Assembly: GCA_028284415.1 (NCBI GenBank)
Contig: JANQRU010000004.1
Span: forward strand, 1,240,001 to 1,304,000
Length of the DNA: 64,000 bases
Reading direction: 5' to 3'
Origin: Pyrinomonadaceae bacterium
GTDB taxonomy: Bacteria; Acidobacteriota; Blastocatellia; Pyrinomonadales; Pyrinomonadaceae
Program-made: the position numbers and the translations under genes
Notes under the pieces: generated by a model
What the model saw: only the letters and a program-made list of their open reading frames with translations
What the model was told of the DNA's origin: nothing
Databases searched by the model: none
In this document: in pieces, positions 18,173 to 27,499 of the stretch
Layout: each line of letters opens with the position of its first letter
Numbering within the stretch: the first letter of the stretch is position 1

Positions 18173-19138
18173 ATGTTTTACAAAACTATAACTAAAAAAT
18201 TCACATTTGTCATATCTTTATTATTTCTTTGCGGGATTTTCACTAATTGCTCATTTGTTTCATCACAGATCGGTACTAATACTCAAGATACTAAGAAAAA
18301 ACTCTCAGATAGATTTGAAGAACCAAAGGTCATCGGCAGAATAAAATCAAAAGAAATTAAAGAAAGCAGCGGACTTGTCAATTCCCGCTGCAATCCCGAA
18401 ATTTTGTGGACACACAACGATTCAGGCAATGACAATCATATTTATGCGTTAAACAAAAAAGGTGAAAAACTCGGCACTTGGAGAGTCTCAGGAGCAAAAA
18501 ATACTGATTGGGAAGACCTCGCAACTTTAAAAGATAAACAGGGAAACTGTTTCTTATATATCGGTGACATCGGAAATAACTCTCGTGCAAGAGGGACTCT
18601 GACCGTTTACAAAATACCGGAACCCAAGGTTTCTAAAGCGGATAAAAACTCAAGCGATAAAAGACCGAAAATTACAAAAAGAGCTGTGGCGGTAAACTTT
18701 AGTTATCCAACTGTCAGAAGAGATTCAGAGGCGTTACTAATCCATCCGAAAACAGAAGCTATATACATTTTAACCAAACGACTCAGCGGAGCTTCAGGAG
18801 TTTACAAATTATCAAATTACAAAAGCGGCAGGAAAAATCAATTAAAGCAAATCGCAGATTTGAGCCTTCCCGCATTACCAAACGGAATTGTTACGGGTGG
18901 TGAAATTTCTCCTGACGGAAAGCGAATTATTGTATGTGATTACTTTAATGCTTATGAAATTAAGTTAGATGAAGAATCGGATGAGTTTGAACAAATTTGG
19001 AAGGATGAACCTGCGATAATCAAATTAGGTAAACGCAACCAGGGCGAAGCAATTTGCTATTCAGCCGATGCGACTTCCATTTTTGCTACGAGTGAAAAGG
19101 GGAATTCACCTGTCATTGAAGTTAAAAGAAATCAATAG
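18173..19138 (+). CDS. lipoprotein with predicted beta-propeller fold, function unknown
   Basis: A 321-residue lipoprotein starting at ATG 18173, six bases after GAGG (18163-18166). The in-frame ATG at 18155 lies inside a TATAAT-like hexamer at 18151-18156 and is less likely. A hydrophobic N-terminus ends in a Cys at IFTNC. The body has repeated strand-rich blocks (SSGLVNSRCNPEILWTHNDS, ENDLATLK-like WEDLATLKDKQGNCFLYIGD and RDSEALLIHPKTEAIYILTK), as in propeller proteins of the SdiA-regulated/phytase-like type. WTHNDSGN and DIGNN suggest calcium- or metal-binding loops. No enzymatic role can be fixed. Confidence 0.8.
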   Translation: MFYKTITKKFTFVISLLFLCGIFTNCSFVSSQIGTNTQDTKKKLSDRFEEPKVIGRIKSKEIKESSGLVNSRCNPEILWTHNDSGNDNHIYALNKKGEKLGTWRVSGAKNTDWEDLATLKDKQGNCFLYIGDIGNNSRARGTLTVYKIPEPKVSKADKNSSDKRPKITKRAVAVNFSYPTVRRDSEALLIHPKTEAIYILTKRLSGASGVYKLSNYKSGRKNQLKQIADLSLPALPNGIVTGGEISPDGKRIIVCDYFNAYEIKLDEESDEFEQIWKDEPAIIKLGKRNQGEAICYSADATSIFATSEKGNSPVIEVKRNQ

Positions 19139-19173
19139 TTCAGTATTTTCACGAAAAAAGGGAAGTTTACAGA

Positions 19174-19959
19174 GTGGCAGAAGATAAACCAAAAGCGATT
19201 GCAAATAAATTTGAGGCAAGTACGGGCGTAAATCTTGAAGACTACAGACGTCCCGAGATCGCAGAATTTATAAGCAATATCCTTACTTTTCCCATCTATG
19301 CCGGAAAATACATCATCATTCCATTATTCATATACCTGATAATTACAAGCATTTTAGCTTTGCTTGTAACAGGATATTTCTCAACGCTTGTGGCAATAAT
19401 TTTGATTCCTGTGGCGAGTATTATCAACGCTCTGACGACTGCGGCGATTCCTTTTATTTTTCGGTTAAGGAGCGATATTACACAAGCCGTGAGTGCAGGT
19501 TTGGGACTTACCAAAGAAGTTTCGGAAGACGTTCGAAATGTTTATTTGAAAAAGAAAAATAACACGCTTGAATTTCCCGGATTTGGTGAAACATTTCGAG
19601 GTGTAATGCATGTAGTCATTGTTCCAACCATAATCGCTGTTTTAAAGAGAAAAATTCCTCTGATAGGCGGATTATTTTCCGGTTTGGTTCGAAGACTTGC
19701 GAATCTTGCAACGAGGAAAACCATCGAAGACGTTGAAGCGGAATATGCAGAAGAAGTATTTGATGAATCTCTTCCTGATGGTGAAAAAGAAGCCCGTTTA
19801 ATCAAGCGTATGCAAACCGTCGCAAAAGTTGCTGACAGTGCCGACAAAATAGTTACTCAATCAATTAAATGGGCGAGTCGGATTTTATTTATACCGGTAG
19901 TTTTGAACTTCATTTTCTTTTTGGTAATTACAATTGTTTGCTATTACTTGATTTTTTAA
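19174..19959 (+). CDS. inner-membrane protein of unknown function
   Basis: A 261-residue protein with GTG start at 19174 and GGGAAG eight bases upstream. Residues about 40-100 hold two or three transmembrane helices (IYAGKYIIIPLFIYLIITSI and TLVAIILIPVASIINALTT), about 142-165 is weakly hydrophobic, and a last helix ends the protein (LFIPVVLNFIFFLVITIVCY). The middle is charged and helical. I do not recognise a family. It follows the lipoprotein gene by 35 bases on the same strand, so they may be cotranscribed; a bidirectional terminator follows at 20021-20052. Confidence 0.75.
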   Translation: MAEDKPKAIANKFEASTGVNLEDYRRPEIAEFISNILTFPIYAGKYIIIPLFIYLIITSILALLVTGYFSTLVAIILIPVASIINALTTAAIPFIFRLRSDITQAVSAGLGLTKEVSEDVRNVYLKKKNNTLEFPGFGETFRGVMHVVIVPTIIAVLKRKIPLIGGLFSGLVRRLANLATRKTIEDVEAEYAEEVFDESLPDGEKEARLIKRMQTVAKVADSADKIVTQSIKWASRILFIPVVLNFIFFLVITIVCYYLIF

Positions 19960-20020
19960 CGGGACAATTTAAGACTTATCAACAAAACAAATCACTTTCT
20001 GAAGTCCAACGCAGATACAA

Positions 20021-20052
20021 AAAAAGCGAGAAATCAAAATCTCTCGCTTTTT
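20021..20052. terminator. bidirectional terminator between the membrane-protein gene and secA
   Basis: AAAAAGCGAGA (20021-20031) pairs with TCTCGCTTTTT (20042-20052), giving A/T-flanked stems on both strands for convergent genes. Confidence 0.9.
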
Positions 20053-20079
20053 AACTTTTGTCTTTTTACTTTTTACTTT

Positions 20080-22887
20080 CTAAAACGCTCCATGGCATTT
20101 TTTGTATTTTTTGCCTGAGTCACAATGGCATGGATCATTTGGTTTCATTTTAGGTTCATCGCGGACAAAAGGTGTGTTCTTGAGAGCTTCCTCACCGGCG
20201 GCTTGGACACCTTCGTAAGCTCCTGTGAAAGCCATTCCAGCAGCCTGTTTCTGTGCTCTTTGGCGTTCGAGGCGTTCGAGACGTTCCATTTCTTCCTGTT
20301 CGTCTTGCGTAACGATTTCCAGATTGAAAAGTGAACGAATTGTATTTGTATCAATGCGGTCAAGCATCGCCTGAAACATATCGAAAGATTGTTTTTTGTA
20401 TTCAACAAGTGGATCTTTTTGTCCGTAGCCAACTAAGCCAATTCCCTGTTTTAGATGGTCAATCGAGAGCAAATGATCTTTCCACTGTGAATCAATGATG
20501 TTGAGCATTATGTAACGTTCATAAGCCCTTAGAGATTCATCGCCTGCCAATTCCTCTTTTTCTTCATAATCGGCAATGGCTTTTTTCCAAATCGTCTCTT
20601 TGACTTCCTCAGGGTTCATTTTGTTGTAATCAACACCTGCATCAACTGCCGGATCAATTGAATATATGTTTTCAATTTCAGCGGCGTATGTATCAACATC
20701 CCATTCATCAGGGGAAATTTCCAAGTTCAAGAAGTAATTTGTTAGATCATCAAGCAAGTCTTTTGCAACGCCCGTTTCACCTAGAAGGAACTCTCTGTGT
20801 TCAGGTTGGAACATCAAATCACGACGTAACTTGTAGATCGTGTCGCGTTGTTTGTTCATCACATCATCATATTTCAAAACGTGTTTACGAGTTTCAAAGT
20901 TTCTTGCTTCAACTGCTTTTTGAGCACGCTCGATCTGTTTGGAAACAGTTTTAGATTCGATTGCAACGCCTTCCTCCATACCGAGCCAGCTCATCATTGA
21001 GCGAACTTTATCGCCCGCGAAGATACGCATCAGATCATCTTCAAGTGACAAGAAAAATCTCGTTTCACCCGGGTCACCCTGACGTCCTGCACGTCCACGA
21101 AGTTGGTTATCAATCCGCCGTGATTCATGTCGTTCGGTTGCGAGAATATATAAACCGCCTGCATTGATCACTTCCTCATGTTCGGCATCCGCAACCCTTT
21201 TGGCTTTCTGAAGCTCAGTCTCAAACTGCTCTTCCGTTGCCTCATCGGGATTTATTTCTTGACGTCTTAAATAATCTCTCGCAAGAAATTCGGGGTTTCC
21301 GCCGAGTATGATGTCCGTCCCGCGACCAGCCATGTTGGTTGCAATTGTTACAGCACCTTTCCGACCAGCTTGAGCAACGATCTCGGCTTCACTCTCGTGA
21401 TATTTTGCGTTCAAGACATTATGCGGAATACCTTGTTTAGTAAGTTTTTGAGCAATAAGTTCGGAGTTTTCCACCGAAACTGTTCCGACCAAAACGGGTT
21501 GCCCTTTGTTATGCGAACGCTTGATTTCTTCGACAACCGCATTCCATTTTTCAGGAAGTGTGCGATAAATTACATCAGGATGATCTCCACGTGCAATAGG
21601 TCTGTTTGTTGGAATAACGATTACACTCAAACCATAAACTTCCTGAAATTCTTCCGCCTCGGTTTCCGCTGTTCCCGTCATACCCGAAAGTTTTTCGTAC
21701 ATACGAAAATAGTTTTGTAGCGTAATGGTCGCAAGAGTTTGGTTTTCGCGTTCGATCTGAACACCTTCTTTTGCTTCGACGGCTTGGTGTAAACCATCTG
21801 ACCAGCGACGACCTGACATAAGGCGTCCCGTAAAATCATCAACGATGATTACTTCGCCGTCTTGAACAACATAATGATGATCGTTCTTGTAAAGCGTATG
21901 GGCTTTTAGAGCTTGCTCAACACAATGTAGCAAGTCCATATTTGATGGATCGTAAAGGTTATCAACTTTTAATAAACGCTCGGATTTAGCAACACCCTGT
22001 TCGGTTAAAACTGCCGAATGGTTTTTCTCGTCAACCAGATAATCACCCGTTGTTTTCTTGGTTTCTTCATCTTTTTCACCTTTTTCCAGTTTCGGAATTA
22101 TTTCGTTTGCAACGTAGTATTTGTCGGTTGCTTCATCCGACGCGCCGGAAATGATGAGCGGAGTTCGGGCTTCGTCAATAAGGATCGAATCAACCTCGTC
22201 AATGATTGAGAAATAGTGATCTCTCTGGACAAGTGATTCGACATCGAATTTCATATTATCGCGTAGATAATCGAAGCCGAATTCATTGTTTGTTCCGTAT
22301 GTTATGTCGCAGTCATATTCTGCTTTACGTTCGGCATCATCCATTTCATTTTGAATACAACCGACCGTCAAGCCCAAAAATCTGTGAATTTCACCCATCC
22401 ACTCAGCGTCACGGGAGGCGAGATAATCATTTACCGTAACGATGTGAACACCGCGTCCTGTCAAGCCATTTAGATAAGCGGGAAGTGTAGAAACAAGCGT
22501 TTTACCTTCACCCGTTCGCATCTCGGCGATCTTACCTTCATGCAGAACCATTCCACCGATTAACTGAACATCAAAATGACGCATTCCCGTCGTTCGAACC
22601 GAAGCTTCTCGCACAACTGCAAAAGCTTCAGGCATAATTTCTTTTAAAATTTCTTGCTCGACTTTGTAGCGTTCATCTTTGTCCTCAATGCCTTCGACAG
22701 CATCTTGAATACGTTTTTTATATTCTTCGGTTTTTCCACGTAATTCTTCGTCGGAGAGTTTTTGAATCTCAGGTTCTAAACCGTTTATGTATTGAACAAT
22801 TGGTTTTGATTCTTTTAAGTATCTATCGGTTTCCGTTCCGAAAATTTTCTTAACTAATTTATCTGCAAAGCTATTTACCCTAGCCAT
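20080..22887 (-). CDS. secA: preprotein translocase ATPase SecA
   Basis: A 935-residue SecA, the ATPase that drives unfolded preproteins through SecYEG. Walker A is MRTGEGKTLV, the DEVD-type Walker B is SIIDEVDSILIDEARTPLII, and MTGTAETEAEEF, TNMAGRGTDI and RIDNQLRGRAGRQGDPG are the conserved helicase-like motifs. The C-terminus carries a zinc-binding SEC-C tail with CHCDSGKKYKKCH, used for SecB or ribosome contact. Length is usual for the family. The upstream 226 bases contain GC-richer sequence with a small CCGT/ACGG hairpin just before the start; whether it is a regulatory leader is not clear. Confidence 0.98.
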   Translation of the reverse strand: MARVNSFADKLVKKIFGTETDRYLKESKPIVQYINGLEPEIQKLSDEELRGKTEEYKKRIQDAVEGIEDKDERYKVEQEILKEIMPEAFAVVREASVRTTGMRHFDVQLIGGMVLHEGKIAEMRTGEGKTLVSTLPAYLNGLTGRGVHIVTVNDYLASRDAEWMGEIHRFLGLTVGCIQNEMDDAERKAEYDCDITYGTNNEFGFDYLRDNMKFDVESLVQRDHYFSIIDEVDSILIDEARTPLIISGASDEATDKYYVANEIIPKLEKGEKDEETKKTTGDYLVDEKNHSAVLTEQGVAKSERLLKVDNLYDPSNMDLLHCVEQALKAHTLYKNDHHYVVQDGEVIIVDDFTGRLMSGRRWSDGLHQAVEAKEGVQIERENQTLATITLQNYFRMYEKLSGMTGTAETEAEEFQEVYGLSVIVIPTNRPIARGDHPDVIYRTLPEKWNAVVEEIKRSHNKGQPVLVGTVSVENSELIAQKLTKQGIPHNVLNAKYHESEAEIVAQAGRKGAVTIATNMAGRGTDIILGGNPEFLARDYLRRQEINPDEATEEQFETELQKAKRVADAEHEEVINAGGLYILATERHESRRIDNQLRGRAGRQGDPGETRFFLSLEDDLMRIFAGDKVRSMMSWLGMEEGVAIESKTVSKQIERAQKAVEARNFETRKHVLKYDDVMNKQRDTIYKLRRDLMFQPEHREFLLGETGVAKDLLDDLTNYFLNLEISPDEWDVDTYAAEIENIYSIDPAVDAGVDYNKMNPEEVKETIWKKAIADYEEKEELAGDESLRAYERYIMLNIIDSQWKDHLLSIDHLKQGIGLVGYGQKDPLVEYKKQSFDMFQAMLDRIDTNTIRSLFNLEIVTQDEQEEMERLERLERQRAQKQAAGMAFTGAYEGVQAAGEEALKNTPFVRDEPKMKPNDPCHCDSGKKYKKCHGAF

Positions 22888-23113
22888 AATTTCCTCTTTT
22901 TTATATAAAGCCGTCTCTTACGGTTGATATAACGTGAGTTTTTGTGTCGGTAACCTGTCCATTCGGAAGGGCTGCCGCTACTTATTATCAAACTCACAAT
23001 ATTTTAAAATCTTTTGCTGTTCTTACACAACAAAACTAAAGATTGTAACGATATTTTGCGAAAAGAAAAGCCTTTAAGGGAATTTGTTTTCGCGTTAAAG
23101 AAGAATTGTTTGA

Positions 23114-23476
23114 CTATATTGAAGCACGTGGGAAGTTTGTATAGAGCAAAACCTGATTGTTATTCACTAAAATTTCAGCATGCAGGTTTTTTAAGTTCTG
23201 GAAATTTTCTTGCGACTTCCAAGTACGATTGTTGAATTTCGCACAGCCTAAAAAGGCAAATGGCAAAACATCTTGGAATTCAAACTTTGATTTGAACTTT
23301 AGTTTTGAAAAAACACTGTTGGTTTTTACATTTATTTCAAAACTATTAGATTGTGAATGATTTGCTAATTTTGCTTGAGCCAGAATCTGCGGTGAAGCTC
23401 CAACTAAGACCAATCCGAGGTACACCGAGAGTGTAGTAATAAAATGTATCGGATTGTGATTGTTTTTCTTGCTCAT
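23114..23476 (-). CDS. small hypothetical protein with signal-peptide-like N-terminus
   Basis: A 120-residue ORF starting at an ATG with a hydrophobic segment at about residues 13-33 (FITTLSVYLGLVLVGASPQI) that could be a signal peptide ending near ILAQA. The rest is basic and Asn/Phe-rich with no motif I recognise. It lies 51 bases downstream of the TonB/TolA-like small paralogue and could be the end of that unit. Codon use resembles its neighbours, but no homology argument can be made from sequence alone, so it may also be a chance ORF. Confidence 0.45.
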   Translation of the reverse strand: MSKKNNHNPIHFITTLSVYLGLVLVGASPQILAQAKLANHSQSNSFEINVKTNSVFSKLKFKSKFEFQDVLPFAFLGCAKFNNRTWKSQENFQNLKNLHAEILVNNNQVLLYTNFPRASI

Positions 23477-23527
23477 ATCAGCCTTTATAATTCTACTACA
23501 AAAACCAATCTTTTCTAAGATGTCGAA

Positions 23528-24157
23528 TTATTTATATTTGGATGCTTGTTTTAACTGACGATTAATCATTTTGTGAAAATCAGCTTTTGGTGCGTTAAAT
23601 TCAATAATTAGTAAGGAATCTTTGGATGTGGAAGAAGTATTTTTCAAAACAAATTTTTCATCGGAGCCTTTTACGTTTAGTTTTGCAAAAATAAGTAAAG
23701 ACCTGAGAGCAGAACTTAATGTTTTTGCTCTTTCTTTTGATTTGATTTTTGATTTTAGATGAGCTGAAAAGCTATTTTCAGTTTGAAAGAGAATGATATT
23801 TACATCTTGTATGTATAACTTTGTTAAATGCTGTAAAAATCCACTATCACCAATAGCTTCAATAGCAGACTTTGCAACATTTACAATATCTTCGTCACCT
23901 TCGTAGTTTACAAACCTAGTCTTTTCAGGATCAAACTTGCCTTCTTGAGTTATAACTCCTTCAAGTTCAACTAAAAAAGGTTTTGTTAAATCAATTTCCT
24001 TTTTAGACCAACGATCAACAACATCAGAGCTAAAATCTTGTAAAGGCTTTTTATTTATTACAATTTCTTTACCAGAACTAGATTGGGCTGATGCAATTAT
24101 TGTAAAAAGCATCAGCCAACTTATTGTTATGAGAGTTAATTTATTTCTCTTGCTCAA
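23528..24157 (-). CDS. exported protein sharing a domain with the upstream TonB/TolA-like protein
   Basis: A 209-residue protein with a signal peptide (cleavage near IIASAQ) and a TTG start at 24157. The mature part begins with EIVINKKPLQDFSSDVVDRW and matches the C-terminal third of the next gene upstream (24167-25522) block for block: SKKEIDLTKPF, GDEDIVNVA and GDSGFLQHL against GDSGFLAYL. The shared domain has the general plan of TonB/TolA C-terminal domains (strands around a KTRFV element, then a helix in the AIEAIGDSGF area). It looks like a tandem duplicate that kept only the globular domain and gained a cleavable signal. Nine bases separate the two genes. Confidence 0.82.
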   Translation of the reverse strand: MSKRNKLTLITISWLMLFTIIASAQSSSGKEIVINKKPLQDFSSDVVDRWSKKEIDLTKPFLVELEGVITQEGKFDPEKTRFVNYEGDEDIVNVAKSAIEAIGDSGFLQHLTKLYIQDVNIILFQTENSFSAHLKSKIKSKERAKTLSSALRSLLIFAKLNVKGSDEKFVLKNTSSTSKDSLLIIEFNAPKADFHKMINRQLKQASKYK

Positions 24158-24166
24158 GATTCTTAT

Positions 24167-25522
24167 TTATTTGCTTGCCGCATCAGTAGCGGTTTTGTTT
24201 TCTGTGGTGCCGCTGGGTTGTTTAGGATTAGGTTGAGTTTCTTTCTGCTTCTTGATTCTTTCCAGCAAAGCCTCTTCCAATTTTCTGTTCATCATTTCAT
24301 CAGCCACTGGCTTGGGGATATTAACATTTATCAAGAAATTTTTACCTTCACTGGTAACTTTTGCACTACTCAAAAGCGTCTTTTCATCTTCTCCTTTAAT
24401 AGTTAATTTGCTAATCGAAATAAGATTTCTCAGTCCACTTGCTTTAGTTTTTGCTTGTTCGGGAGTTCTTTGAACTGAAACTACAGTTGCATAAAGTTTC
24501 TCACCATCTTGAATTAATGTCATGCTAACTTGTTTAACGTCCAAGTTTCTCAAGTAAGCGAGGAATCCGCTATCGCCAACAGCTTCGACAGCTTTTCTAG
24601 CAACATTTACAATGTCCTCATCACCTTGCTGTCCGACAAATCTTGTTTTTTCACGATTAAACCTTCCGTCATCTGTAAGAACCGCGTTTATTTTTACAGC
24701 AAATGGTTTAGTTAGATCAATTTCTTTTTTAGACCAGCGGGTGACGATTTCATCTGCAAAATCTTGAAGAGGTTTTTTGTTAATTTCAACTTCTTTTACA
24801 GAATCGCTGTTTGTAGCAGTTTTATTTTCAAGTTCTTTCTGAGTTTTATTCGTTTTTTCGTTTGTTTTGCTATCTGCTACGTTGTCTTTGCCTTTATTTT
24901 TGTCATTGGATTTTTCATCACCGTCGTTTGTATCAAACGGATCATCCGGCAGATCTCCAACGATTGTGTTTTTACTTTTCTTAGGCAATCTTTGCTTTTT
25001 GGAAAAAACACTGCCGCCTCTTCTTCTCGGAGCTGTTCTCATTGGCGGAGGTGGAGGTGGAGTCGAAGTCGAAGGACTTGAAGCGATCGGTGGAAGCGGA
25101 TTGTTGCCAAAAGGTGAGTTTTCATTTGAGAATTCGGAATCCAAACTCTCAAGCATTGCCAGTTCGTCACGATTAGCAACTTGGAAATATCCTTCCGGAT
25201 ACTGAAGTTGGGGTGTTTCGCCTGTATTATCAACCCAAACCACATCGGCATCATCAATTGATGTTTGGTTGTATGCTTTTACAACATAATCTTCGCCGCC
25301 GCTCAGAATTTTACTTCCAACATAAACGGTATCTAAAACACTACAAACTTTACTAATTAGCGGACTATTGCAAGCTTTTGCTTGTAGTAAATTAGTTTGT
25401 CCAATAACTACCAAAAACAAAAGATTAAAAATTGCTGCTGAGGCAAGAATTTTGTATATTCTGGGTGAAAAATCCCAGTTTTTAACTTCGTAGCCCTGTA
25501 AAAAATTTTGATTCTCTTCCAT
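24167..25522 (-). CDS. TonB/TolA-like membrane-anchored proline-rich protein
   Basis: A 451-residue protein with a short cytoplasmic head, one transmembrane helix (about residues 25-45) and a periplasmic region. A proline run (TPPPPPPM, about residue 160) and an acidic Lys/Asn-rich linker follow, then a C-terminal globular domain (about residues 240-415) beginning VEINKKPLQDFADEIVTRWS. Anchor, stiff linker and C-terminal alpha/beta domain is the TonB/TolA design, so it may couple inner to outer membrane. Sequence is too divergent to name it TonB. A tail rich in Gln, Pro, Thr and Asn ends it. It is divergent from the helicase fragment at 25696. Confidence 0.82.
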   Translation of the reverse strand: MEENQNFLQGYEVKNWDFSPRIYKILASAAIFNLLFLVVIGQTNLLQAKACNSPLISKVCSVLDTVYVGSKILSGGEDYVVKAYNQTSIDDADVVWVDNTGETPQLQYPEGYFQVANRDELAMLESLDSEFSNENSPFGNNPLPPIASSPSTSTPPPPPPMRTAPRRRGGSVFSKKQRLPKKSKNTIVGDLPDDPFDTNDGDEKSNDKNKGKDNVADSKTNEKTNKTQKELENKTATNSDSVKEVEINKKPLQDFADEIVTRWSKKEIDLTKPFAVKINAVLTDDGRFNREKTRFVGQQGDEDIVNVARKAVEAVGDSGFLAYLRNLDVKQVSMTLIQDGEKLYATVVSVQRTPEQAKTKASGLRNLISISKLTIKGEDEKTLLSSAKVTSEGKNFLINVNIPKPVADEMMNRKLEEALLERIKKQKETQPNPKQPSGTTENKTATDAASK

Positions 25523-25695
25523 ATTTCTTCGCTTTACTCTCTCTTTCCAATCAAACGGGGCGATAATAAAACCTTCGCTAATATTAGACGCTCAAGGTAT
25601 CTAAAAAGTTGCGAAACAATTCATAATATTAGCATTTTTCCTATTTAAACTAAAGATGTTCGACAAATCCTTAAAGAGCCTTTAACATCATTTTT

Positions 25696-26595
25696 ATGGC
25701 ACGAAAAGGCAAAGATAAATCCCGCCGCAAGAGCAAATGGAAAAAAGCAAATAAATCCAAAGCAAACAAACGCCCTCATAAAGATCGTAAGTTTAAGCAC
25801 AATTTTGCCAAAGAGAAAAATTTCGAGCCTAAAAAAGCAGAATATACGTTTGAACAAAAAAGAGCTTTAGAAAAATTACTTGAAGGAATCGGCACGCCCG
25901 AACCGCAACCATTTGTTCCAGATGATTTTCAGGTCGAGGCTCTCGAAGCAATCGAAAAAGAAGATGTTCTTGTGACCGCCCCGACGGGAAGCGGAAAAAC
26001 TTGGATCGCCCGCGAGGAGATTCGCCGTTTATTGGAAGACGGAAAACGTGCTTGGTACACAACTCCCTTAAAAGCCTTAACGAACTCAAAATATATGGAA
26101 TTCGGCGAAGAGTTTGGCGAAGAAAATGTTGGAATTCTCACAGGTGACCGAAAAGAAAACCCTGATGCACCTCTAATTGTCGGTACGACGGAAATATATC
26201 GTAACCAACTTTTTGACGCCCTGCGGCATGGCGAACAGGTTAATACGGATTTTGTGATCTTGGATGAAGCTCATTATCTATCGGATGAATATCGCGGACA
26301 CGTCTGGGAAGAAGCAATAATTTTATCACCGCCGAGAATTCGTATGTTGCTTTTGTCAGCAACCATTGGAAACGCGGAAGAGTTTGCCCGTTGGATAGAA
26401 GAGACTCGTGGCACAAAAGTTCGCATTATCAATCGTGCCGGACAACGTCCCGTCGAATTACGAGCCGCTTTTTTAGCACCAAATACACAGCTTTTTCCGC
26501 TTATTAATGAGAATGGAAAATATAATCGGCAAATAAATCAATTTGCTAAAAAAGACAATAGTCGCAACAGAAATTATCGGGGAAGACGACGATAG
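25696..26595 (+). CDS. Ski2-like DExH helicase, N-terminal half (RecA-1 domain)
   Basis: 299 residues forming only the first half of a superfamily 2 helicase. A Lys/Arg-rich basic N-terminus (residues 1-50) is followed by the Q-region, motif I TAPTGSGKTW, motif Ia TTPLKALTNSKY, the TTEIYRNQLF element, motif II LDEAHYL and motif III SATIGN. The reading frame ends at TAG 26593-26595 after RNYRGRRR. The matching second half (motifs IV-VI) begins 2,068 bases downstream at 28664, with three minus-strand genes in between. In related Ski2/Mtr4-type proteins both halves form one chain of about 900 residues; 299 plus 621 equals 920. It could be a disrupted gene or a functional two-chain helicase. Confidence 0.9.
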   Translation: MARKGKDKSRRKSKWKKANKSKANKRPHKDRKFKHNFAKEKNFEPKKAEYTFEQKRALEKLLEGIGTPEPQPFVPDDFQVEALEAIEKEDVLVTAPTGSGKTWIAREEIRRLLEDGKRAWYTTPLKALTNSKYMEFGEEFGEENVGILTGDRKENPDAPLIVGTTEIYRNQLFDALRHGEQVNTDFVILDEAHYLSDEYRGHVWEEAIILSPPRIRMLLLSATIGNAEEFARWIEETRGTKVRIINRAGQRPVELRAAFLAPNTQLFPLINENGKYNRQINQFAKKDNSRNRNYRGRRR

Positions 26596-26598
26596 TTT

Positions 26599-27477
26599 TC
26601 AAGCAACTTTTTTCATCCATTTGATACAGCCAATCAAATGTTCTTTCATCTCACTTTTAGGTCTGTGGGCAATGCGTCCGTGTCCCGGCAGAACCCATTC
26701 AAACTCATAATCTAAGAGCTTTTCCATCGAATCAATTTGTTCTGTCCACGAATACCAACATGCACCTCGAAAAGCAATTAAAGAATCTCTGCTTGGCGAC
26801 CAAGCTAAATGATCTCCTGTGAAAAGATATTTGTTTTTGTAGAGCAAAACTTGTGAGCCTTTCGTATGTCCTGAGACAGGAATAATTTTTAATTCATCAT
26901 CAATCTCAAATTCTCCGTCGCCTTCAATAATATTTTCAATTCCGTAAGTTTTTGCTCCATCGTCTGCGTGCATAAATCTTTCTGCACCAAACTTTTCGGC
27001 AAATGAATCGTGATCGGCAATGTCATCTTTATGTGAGAGAAAAATCTTTTCGATTCCGCCTAATTTTTCAATATTTTTAACAAGTGGGCTGGAAAAACGC
27101 GGCGAATCAATAAGTATGTTTCCGCCTTCTTCAAGTGGTCGCGTTAGCAAATAGCTCCACGCTCCAAAACTTTGCTCAGAGTTGTAACCGCAGTAGTAAA
27201 TATTTTCGGTGATTTTGTATGGAAAAGAATCAATAGCAGCTTTCGCATCAAGCATTTTTCCTGCACCGATTGAGCCTGTCGGGCAGGCAACAACCGACAT
27301 ATTTGCTAATTTTATTTCTTCGGGGTTTTTCGGCTGGCGATAAACGCTTGATTGTCCGCCGTGGTCGTGAAAAGTTTTGGGAGCAATCTGTCGGCAAGTA
27401 TCACAATCAATGCAGGTTTCATCAACAAAAAATTCCCCTGCAACATTTTCTTTCAAACGTAAATCTGCATTCGCCAT
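26599..27477 (-). CDS. ferredoxin-fused metallo-beta-lactamase fold protein
   Basis: A 292-residue two-domain protein. Residues about 10-75 form a single-cluster [4Fe-4S] ferredoxin with CIDCDTC and a distal Cys in VVACPTGSIG. Residues about 90-290 form a metallo-beta-lactamase fold: the metal motif appears as LSHKDDIADHDSF rather than HxHxDH, followed by VSGHTKGSQVL, LFTGDHLAW and LPGHGRI. HxDDxxDH variants are known in ferredoxin-MBL fusions of bacteria and plants. It may be a redox-linked hydrolase or flavodiiron-like electron carrier; the substrate is unknown. It ends three bases from the helicase fragment stop and is the last of the three genes lying inside the split helicase. Confidence 0.9.
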   Translation of the reverse strand: MANADLRLKENVAGEFFVDETCIDCDTCRQIAPKTFHDHGGQSSVYRQPKNPEEIKLANMSVVACPTGSIGAGKMLDAKAAIDSFPYKITENIYYCGYNSEQSFGAWSYLLTRPLEEGGNILIDSPRFSSPLVKNIEKLGGIEKIFLSHKDDIADHDSFAEKFGAERFMHADDGAKTYGIENIIEGDGEFEIDDELKIIPVSGHTKGSQVLLYKNKYLFTGDHLAWSPSRDSLIAFRGACWYSWTEQIDSMEKLLDYEFEWVLPGHGRIAHRPKSEMKEHLIGCIKWMKKVA

Positions 27478-27499
27478 TGAGAAAATTGTATCAAATCAT

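Noticed and set aside
22888-23110. Riboswitch in front of secA
   Set aside because: Only a 5-6 bp hairpin was seen and no known riboswitch core motif matched.
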